The translations under genes and the position numbers were made by a program. A stretch of 51,931 bases of DNA from JANNRA01 sp031401035 (GTDB lineage: Bacteria; Desulfobacterota; Binatia; HRBIN30; CADEER01), in contig JANNRA010000050.1 in the NCBI GenBank assembly GCA_031401035.1, forward strand, positions 1-51,931, read 5' to 3'. The notes beneath the pieces are model-generated. The model was given only the letters and a program-made list of their open reading frames with translations. It had not been told where the DNA came from and did not search any database. Position 1 is the stretch's first letter, and the number at the start of each line of letters is the position of its first letter. Below are positions 46,768 to 51,931 of the stretch, piece by piece.

Positions 46768-49700
46768 GCGACGGCAATCCCACTCGGTCGCCGGAGCGGC
46801 CGACGCACGCCGGCGGACTGAGCGCCGAGCTGGCGTTGCGCGACCGCGAGCTGGCCACCCTGCGCGAGGCCCTCGAGGCCGAGCGCGCCGACGCCCAGGC
46901 GGCGCGAGCCGCCATGGAGTTGCAGCTGCGCGAGGCGGCACGCGCCGCCGAGATGCGGGCGCAGCTCGAGCGCGGTCTGGCCGAGCAGCGCGATGAGCGC
47001 CGCATTCTACTGGCCGAGTACGAACGCGCGCTGGCCGGACAGGCCGACGACAATCGTCTCGCGCTCGAGCAGACCGCGGCGACCGCGCTGCAACTGAGTG
47101 CGCGCCTCGATGCGCAGCAACGCGACCTGGCAACACTGGAAGCGGCGCGGGCGACGGTGATCAGCGAGCGTGACGACGCGCGCGATGACGCTGCCGACGC
47201 GCAGACGATTCTCGCCGCCACCGAGCACCGCATCGGCGCGCTCGAGCAGGAGGTGGCGCAGCGCGCCGCCGAGCGTGAAGAGTTGCGCCGCGCCGCCGCG
47301 GCGGCGGACGCCCGACATGAGGGCGAGGCGGCGCAGGCGCGGATTGCCCTGGAAGAGGAGGCAGCGCGTGCCGCCGCCGCGCTGGCGCGGGCCGACGAGG
47401 CGCTCGCCGCCCTCGAGCAGGCAGGGGCCGAACGCGAGCACGAACGCGGCCAGGTGGCGGCGCTGGCGGCGCGTCTGAGTGCACTCGACGCGCTGCTGGC
47501 GGAGCGCGACGCGCTGGCGCACAGTCTTGCCGAGCACGCCGCCGAACTGGAGCGAACGGTGGCCGCCGCGGAGGCCACGGCGCAAGCGGCGCTTGACGCG
47601 CTCGACGCCGAGCACGCCTCGGGTCGCGACCTCGCGGCGGCCGCCGAGGAACTGCGCGGCCAGCTCATCTCCATCCAGGCGTCCCAGGCGGCCCGCGACG
47701 CCGCCTGGAGGGATCTGCAGGAGGGCCTGGCCGCGGAGTGCGCGGCGCGGATCGAGATCGAGGCAGTGCTCGACGCCGCCGGTGCCGAATGGGCCGCCGA
47801 GCGCGCGGCGCTGGGTGCGGCCGCCGCACAGGCGGCGGACGAAGCGGCGCAGCTGCGGGTGGCCGTCGCCGCTGAGCGCCAGATGCGCGAGCAGGAGGGC
47901 GAGGCGACGGCGGCGCAGTTGGCCGAGGGCCTCGCCGAGCGCCTCGCCGAGCGCGAGGCCCTGCTGCATCGTGTCGAGCAGCTGCAGGGGGGGCTGGCGG
48001 CGGCGGATCAGCGCGCCGCCGCCCTGCGTGCGGACTGCGAGCTCCGCGATCGCGAGGCGTCGGCGATGGACGAGATGCTCGCCGCCGCCCGGGCGACGCG
48101 CGAACAGCTCGAGCTGGACGTCGACGGACTGCGGCGCGCCGCCGCCGAGGCGACGGCCCTGCACCAAGAAACGGTCGCCCGTTGGGATGCCGATTCGGCA
48201 GCCGAGCGGCGCGAGCATGCCCGCCTGCAGGAGGCGCTGGCGGCCGCCGAGCACTCGCTGCATGCCGCCCAGGCGGAACTGCTGGCGCGTCAAGGCGACG
48301 CCGCGGTGCTGGCCGAGCGCCTGGCCGAGATCGCCGGGCTGACCGCCAGTCTGACCGCGGCGCAGCGCGACTCGGAGGTGGGTCGGGAGACGCTGGCGGG
48401 CGTGCTCGAGCGCCTCGCGCAGGCGGAGTCGGAGACGGAGGCGGCGCGACAGACCGTCGCCGAGCACAATCTGGCGGCGGTCGAGGCACAGGCGTGGCTG
48501 GAGACGTTGCGGCTGGACTGGGCCGACCGCGAGGCCGCCTTCGATCGGGAGCTTGCGACTCTGCGCGGCACCGCGGCGGACGCCCGCGCCGAGGCGGAGG
48601 CGTTACGCAGCGACGTCGCGCAGCTGCAGGACGCCCAGCGCGAGGAGGGGCGGCGGGCCGACAGCGCGCTCGCTGAGGTCGCCGACCTGCACGCCGCGGC
48701 GCTGCTGCACGCGGCGTCCCTGCAGGCGGCTGTCGAGGCCGCCCGCCAACTCGAGGCCGGGGCCCAGGCGGCGACGGTGGCGGCAGCCTCGGCGGCGGTC
48801 GACGAGATGCGCGCCGATCTCGAGGCCTCTCGCGCCGCCGCGGCGGCATACGCCGAGCAGGCCGAGACGACGGCGCAGGCGTTGGCCGAGCTCGCCGTCG
48901 AGTCGAGTGCGCTGCAGGATGAGCTTTCCGCCCTCACCGCGGCGGCAGCCGAAAGCGCTCGCCAGGCAGAGTGGAATGCGGCCGCAGACGCCGAGGCCCT
49001 GGCGACGGCGCGCGAGGAGGCGGTGCACCTCCGTGTGCGCCTGGTCGAGACCGAGGAGACGGCGGCGCGCGCCGTGCAGCAGGCGGTGGTGAGCGCCGCC
49101 GCAGTCGAGGAGATGCAGCGCGCGCGCGACGAGGCGGCGGTGGCCGTGCTGGCGAGTGGCGAGGAGATCGGTCGTCTGCGCGACGAGCTGGTCACCGCGA
49201 TGCGCGATGCCGCATCGCGCCAGGAGGCGCTGGCGAGCGACACGCAGACGCTGGGGGAACGCTGCTCCGCGTTGGGCGAGCGGCTGAGCGACAGTGAGGC
49301 GCGCTGCCGCGCGGCGGACGACGCCGCCACCCAGGCGTCGCGTCAGGCGGAAGCCGCGACGGCCGATCGGCAGCGCGCCGAGCAGGCCTTGCGCGAGCAG
49401 GAGGACACCACCGGCGCGGCGCTCGCCGAGCTGCGGCAGGTGCTGGCCGGCCGCGAGGCGGCGTTGGCCGAGGTGACCGAGCGCTGCGAGGCGCTGTCGC
49501 GGGCCGCCTGCGAGATCGCCGAGCTGCGCGTCGAGCAGCAGCGCGAGTTCGCGGACCTCGCGCAGCGCTGCGACGAGGCGCGGGCGCGCGTCGCGCAGCT
49601 CGACGCCGAGGGCGCCGCGGCGACGGCGCGTGGCGACGAGCAGGGGCGCGTCGCGGACGAGCTCGGCGCCGCGCTGGTGCGCCAGCAGGCGGCGACGAGC

Positions 49701-51860
49701 GAGCTCGAGGCGATGTTGGCCGGCGAGCGCGTCGACGCGGCGATGCTGTTCGACGAGGCAGTGGAGGAGGCGGTGGCGCTGCGCGCACACCTCGACGCCG
49801 TCGCGGACGAGCTCGAACAGGCGCGCGCCGGCGCCATCGAGGCAGTGACGGCGCGGCAGGACGCCGACGCGGCGGTCGCCGAGTGCGAGCGCCTCCACGA
49901 ACGCCTGGCGGAGCTCGAACCGCTGGCCGAGCTGCCGCCGCGCTGCGCGGCGGCCGAGGCGGCACGCGATACGCTGCAGGACGAGGTTGAGACGCTGCGC
50001 CTGACCGCGAGCACGGCGACGCGCGAGCGCGATGAACTGCACGAGCGCATCGAGCGCCTCGAGCAGGGGATGCTGGCGGCGACGGAGACGCAGGAGCGTG
50101 TGCTCGGCGACGCGCACGCACGCGGCGAGCGGCTGACGGCGGTCGAGGGCGAGCTGATGCGCGTCGCGGCCGCGCGCGAACGCCTGGCCGAAGAGTTGAT
50201 CCTGGCCCATCAGCAGCTCGAAGCGAGTCGGGCCACCGCTGAGCAGCTCGAACAGCGTGTGGCGACGGCGGAGCGCCAGGTCGAGGTGGCGCACGAGCAC
50301 CAGACGCGCCTGCAGGAACAGGCGCTCGACGTCCAGCAGCAGCTCCTCGACGACGAGGGGAGCCTGGCGTCGATGGCTGTCGATCGCGATGCCGCGTTGC
50401 GCGAACGCGACGCGTTGCGGGTGGCACTGGCGGCCGAGCGCGAGCAGCTCGGGGCGGAGCATGCCGCCGCCGCCCAGGCGCATTGCGAGCAAACCGGTTC
50501 CCTCGCCGAGCGCCTGAGCGCCGCCGAGCACGAGCGCGGTGAGTTGCGCGCCCAGGTGGGATCGCTGTGCGCCCTGCGCGATGCCCTGCAGGAGGAACGC
50601 GAGCTGCTGCGCCGCAAGCTGGCCGGCGCCGAGGACGCGGAGCGCCAGAAGAGCGACATGGCGCGTTTGCAGACGCGCCTGGAGGAACTCGAGCGCCAGC
50701 AGGGCGATGCGACGCAGCGGCATTCGCAGGCGGTGAGCCTCTACATGACGGAGCTCAACCAACGCAGCGATGCTCTGCACCAGCGGGAGATCGAGATAGA
50801 GCGCCTGCAGGAGCAGCTACGCCTGATCGGCGAGGCGGTGGAAGACGGCACCGAGGAGCTCGCCGGGGTGCGCCGCGAACGCGACCTGCTGGAACTGCAG
50901 GTGCGAGATCTGGAGACGGCACGGCCGCGGCCCCGCGCCGGTGAGGGGCTGCGGCTGACTGGCGACCCCGTCGCGGTGGCGCCACCGGTCGAGGCGGCGC
51001 AGGTGGACCTGCCGCCTGCAGCCCCGTCACGCCCGGAGGTGCCGTGGCCGATGCGCAGCGAGGCGTCGGGTGATCTGCGCCTGGTCGAAAAGGCGTCCGC
51101 CAGTCGGCCGCCGGCGGCGGCCACCAGCCGCGAGGCGGTGGTCGTCCATGTCGAGGATGACGCCCCGTTGCGTGCGGCGGTGCGTGCCGCGGTCGAGGGC
51201 GCCGGCGGTCATCGCTACATGGCGTTGGCCCAGGGCGACGAACCGCCCGCGGACGTGATGCCGTTCCTGGCGGTCAATCTGCTCGCCAAGGACCTCGACC
51301 CGCTGGCGGCGATTCTCGACCCGCGCTGGGGCCACCTTGACCCGCGTGCCTTCACCTACCTGGCGGCGGGGGCGCGCGGTCTCATCGCCGGCATGGTCGA
51401 TTTCATCCCGTACCCTTGCGAACCCGATGCCTGCGCGACGCGCCTGCTCGAGCGTCCCGGCGGCACGCAGCGTCTGCTGATGGTGAGCGACAAGATCGAG
51501 GTGATGAACGAGATCCGGGCGGTGTTGAACCGCGTCCGCTGCTCGACCTCGCTGGCGCTCGACGGCCGCCAGGCCTTTGATCTGGTCGGCATGGTGAAGC
51601 CCGACGCAGTGTTGATCGATCTCACCCTGCCGCGCGGCGAGGGCCTGCGCCTGGTCAACCGCCTGCGCAGCGATCCGAAGACCGCCGGGCTGTCGATCAT
51701 CTTCGCGCTCGGCGAGCCACTCGATCTGGGCCGCTTCCGCGCCGACGCGACGCGGGTCCTCGGCGAGTGTCGCTTCTCGGCGGATGATCTCACCGGCTCG
51801 CTGGCGCGGGCGTTGACCGAGCTCGAACTCCAAGAGGAGGACGTGCGCGCGGCCGGCTGA
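46764..51860 (+). CDS. giant coiled-coil protein with C-terminal receiver-like domains
   Basis: A 1,698-residue protein starting at GTG 46764, overlapping the previous stop. Residues about 20-1385 are one nearly unbroken alpha-helical coiled coil made of Ala, Glu, Arg, Leu and Gln heptads (e.g. L-R-D-R-E-L-A-T-L-R-E-A-L-E), long enough for a rod of roughly 200 nm if fully helical. A Pro-rich linker (about 1390-1450) precedes two receiver-like folds. The first (about 1459-1565) has V-E-D-D near its start but no acceptor Asp in the usual place. The second (about 1570-1690) keeps D1619 in V-L-I-D-L-T-L-P-R-G-E-G but lacks the full acidic pair. It resembles, in reversed order, AglZ/FrzS-type motility scaffolds. 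Organised with CheW and response-regulator genes as one unit. Confidence 0.88.
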   Translation: MSDGNPTRSPERPTHAGGLSAELALRDRELATLREALEAERADAQAARAAMELQLREAARAAEMRAQLERGLAEQRDERRILLAEYERALAGQADDNRLALEQTAATALQLSARLDAQQRDLATLEAARATVISERDDARDDAADAQTILAATEHRIGALEQEVAQRAAEREELRRAAAAADARHEGEAAQARIALEEEAARAAAALARADEALAALEQAGAEREHERGQVAALAARLSALDALLAERDALAHSLAEHAAELERTVAAAEATAQAALDALDAEHASGRDLAAAAEELRGQLISIQASQAARDAAWRDLQEGLAAECAARIEIEAVLDAAGAEWAAERAALGAAAAQAADEAAQLRVAVAAERQMREQEGEATAAQLAEGLAERLAEREALLHRVEQLQGGLAAADQRAAALRADCELRDREASAMDEMLAAARATREQLELDVDGLRRAAAEATALHQETVARWDADSAAERREHARLQEALAAAEHSLHAAQAELLARQGDAAVLAERLAEIAGLTASLTAAQRDSEVGRETLAGVLERLAQAESETEAARQTVAEHNLAAVEAQAWLETLRLDWADREAAFDRELATLRGTAADARAEAEALRSDVAQLQDAQREEGRRADSALAEVADLHAAALLHAASLQAAVEAARQLEAGAQAATVAAASAAVDEMRADLEASRAAAAAYAEQAETTAQALAELAVESSALQDELSALTAAAAESARQAEWNAAADAEALATAREEAVHLRVRLVETEETAARAVQQAVVSAAAVEEMQRARDEAAVAVLASGEEIGRLRDELVTAMRDAASRQEALASDTQTLGERCSALGERLSDSEARCRAADDAATQASRQAEAATADRQRAEQALREQEDTTGAALAELRQVLAGREAALAEVTERCEALSRAACEIAELRVEQQREFADLAQRCDEARARVAQLDAEGAAATARGDEQGRVADELGAALVRQQAATSELEAMLAGERVDAAMLFDEAVEEAVALRAHLDAVADELEQARAGAIEAVTARQDADAAVAECERLHERLAELEPLAELPPRCAAAEAARDTLQDEVETLRLTASTATRERDELHERIERLEQGMLAATETQERVLGDAHARGERLTAVEGELMRVAAARERLAEELILAHQQLEASRATAEQLEQRVATAERQVEVAHEHQTRLQEQALDVQQQLLDDEGSLASMAVDRDAALRERDALRVALAAEREQLGAEHAAAAQAHCEQTGSLAERLSAAEHERGELRAQVGSLCALRDALQEERELLRRKLAGAEDAERQKSDMARLQTRLEELERQQGDATQRHSQAVSLYMTELNQRSDALHQREIEIERLQEQLRLIGEAVEDGTEELAGVRRERDLLELQVRDLETARPRPRAGEGLRLTGDPVAVAPPVEAAQVDLPPAAPSRPEVPWPMRSEASGDLRLVEKASASRPPAAATSREAVVVHVEDDAPLRAAVRAAVEGAGGHRYMALAQGDEPPADVMPFLAVNLLAKDLDPLAAILDPRWGHLDPRAFTYLAAGARGLIAGMVDFIPYPCEPDACATRLLERPGGTQRLLMVSDKIEVMNEIRAVLNRVRCSTSLALDGRQAFDLVGMVKPDAVLIDLTLPRGEGLRLVNRLRSDPKTAGLSIIFALGEPLDLGRFRADATRVLGECRFSADDLTGSLARALTELELQEEDVRAAG

Positions 51861-51865
51861 GCCGT

Positions 51866-51931
51866 TCAGCGCCGCCGCTGTCCTCGCCGCGCCACCGCCA
51901 GGAGTAGCGGCCCGAGGACCCACCACGGTCC
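51866..51931 (-). CDS. 3' end of an unidentified minus-strand gene (partial)
   Basis: The last 66 bases, read on the minus strand, are open for 21 codons to the TGA complementary to 51866-51868. They end in a plausible membrane helix and basic tail (W-W-V-L-G-P-L-L-L-A-V-A-R-R-G-Q-R-R-R). Its stop lies five bases from the coiled-coil gene's stop, as in a convergent pair. The product cannot be identified from so little. Confidence 0.45.
   Translation of the reverse strand, partial: GPWWVLGPLLLAVARRGQRRR

Noticed and set aside
46764..50920. Repetitive-looking DNA, considered as tandem repeats or a CRISPR-like array
   Set aside because: Repetition is only codon-level bias (GAG/GCG/CGC) from an Ala/Glu/Arg coiled coil; there are no fixed-length repeats or spacers.
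1..51931. tRNA, rRNA, transposase, integrase or phage genes
   Set aside because: None recognised on either strand; palindromic elements are the only mobile-like features seen.

Overview
Single stretch of bacterial chromosome of very high G+C (roughly 70 % by eye), gene-dense and double-stranded in its gene use, with no rRNA, tRNA, CRISPR array, transposase or phage gene that I could find. The content suggests an uncultured soil or sediment bacterium of the former 'deltaproteobacterial' groups (Binatota/Desulfobacterota-like or myxobacterium-like). The reasons are a secreted beta-helix protein with Myxococcus-type Cys-rich (DUF4215) repeats, an Sdh1-type succinate dehydrogenase with one large membrane anchor, AtuA/acyl-CoA carboxylase catabolism, MerR-TPR and CheW/coiled-coil signalling proteins, and several ECF/TetR/MerR regulators. 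This placement is inference; no marker gene that would settle it is present.

Layout. 1-3.8 kb: the conserved dnaX-ybaB-recR replication/repair operon (dnaX cut by the window edge), an OmpA-family lipid/peptidoglycan-tethering porin with a clear terminator, and dinB. 3.9-10.7 kb: a minus-strand envelope module (ECF sigma factor; membrane anti-sigma with a dockerin-like tail; a secreted cohesin-like protein; a VIT-VWA lipoprotein; a secreted metallo-beta-lactamase-fold hydrolase). A plus-strand DASS anion transporter and a small membrane protein sit between sigma and anti-sigma. 10.9-17.3 kb: MerR-TPR protein, tandem EthD protein, rhomboid protease coupled to DUF1614, ketopantoate-reductase-like enzyme, MFS carrier, IMPase-like phosphatase. 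17.4-19.5 kb: a large secreted beta-helix protein.

19.6-25.7 kb: a lipid-modification style cluster (PNPOx-like, membrane protein, cyclopropane-fatty-acid-synthase-like methyltransferase, epimerase-SRPBCC fusion, SDR). Its last three genes are chained by 4-bp start/stop overlaps, and the cluster is divergent from a CarH/LitR-like MerR regulator whose cobalamin-binding residues appear lost. 25.9-32.2 kb: a catabolic operon of acyl-CoA carboxylase beta and biotin-carboxylase alpha subunits, an enoyl-CoA hydratase and an AtuA-family protein, resembling leucine/acyclic-terpene degradation. 32.3-42.2 kb: a second SRPBCC/epimerase protein with the domain order reversed, NDH-2, sdhCAB, a TetR regulator, dihydrolipoyl dehydrogenase, a class Ic aspartate aminotransferase. 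42.3-44.2 kb: a long acyl-CoA dehydrogenase. 44.4-51.9 kb: a three-gene signalling unit made of a CheW-like protein, a response regulator and a 1,698-residue coiled-coil protein ending in receiver-like domains. The last 66 bases hold the 3' end of a minus-strand gene.

Beyond genes, the window carries palindromic elements of at least three kinds. One is a dispersed GAGGGCGC-type palindrome family, one copy of which sits in frame inside the biotin carboxylase gene. Another is a ~196-bp MITE-like element with CACGGAG arms. The third is a perfect 15-bp hairpin upstream of the aminotransferase. Several start codons lie 7-8 bases downstream of -10-like TAGACT/TAGATC boxes, suggesting leaderless transcripts.
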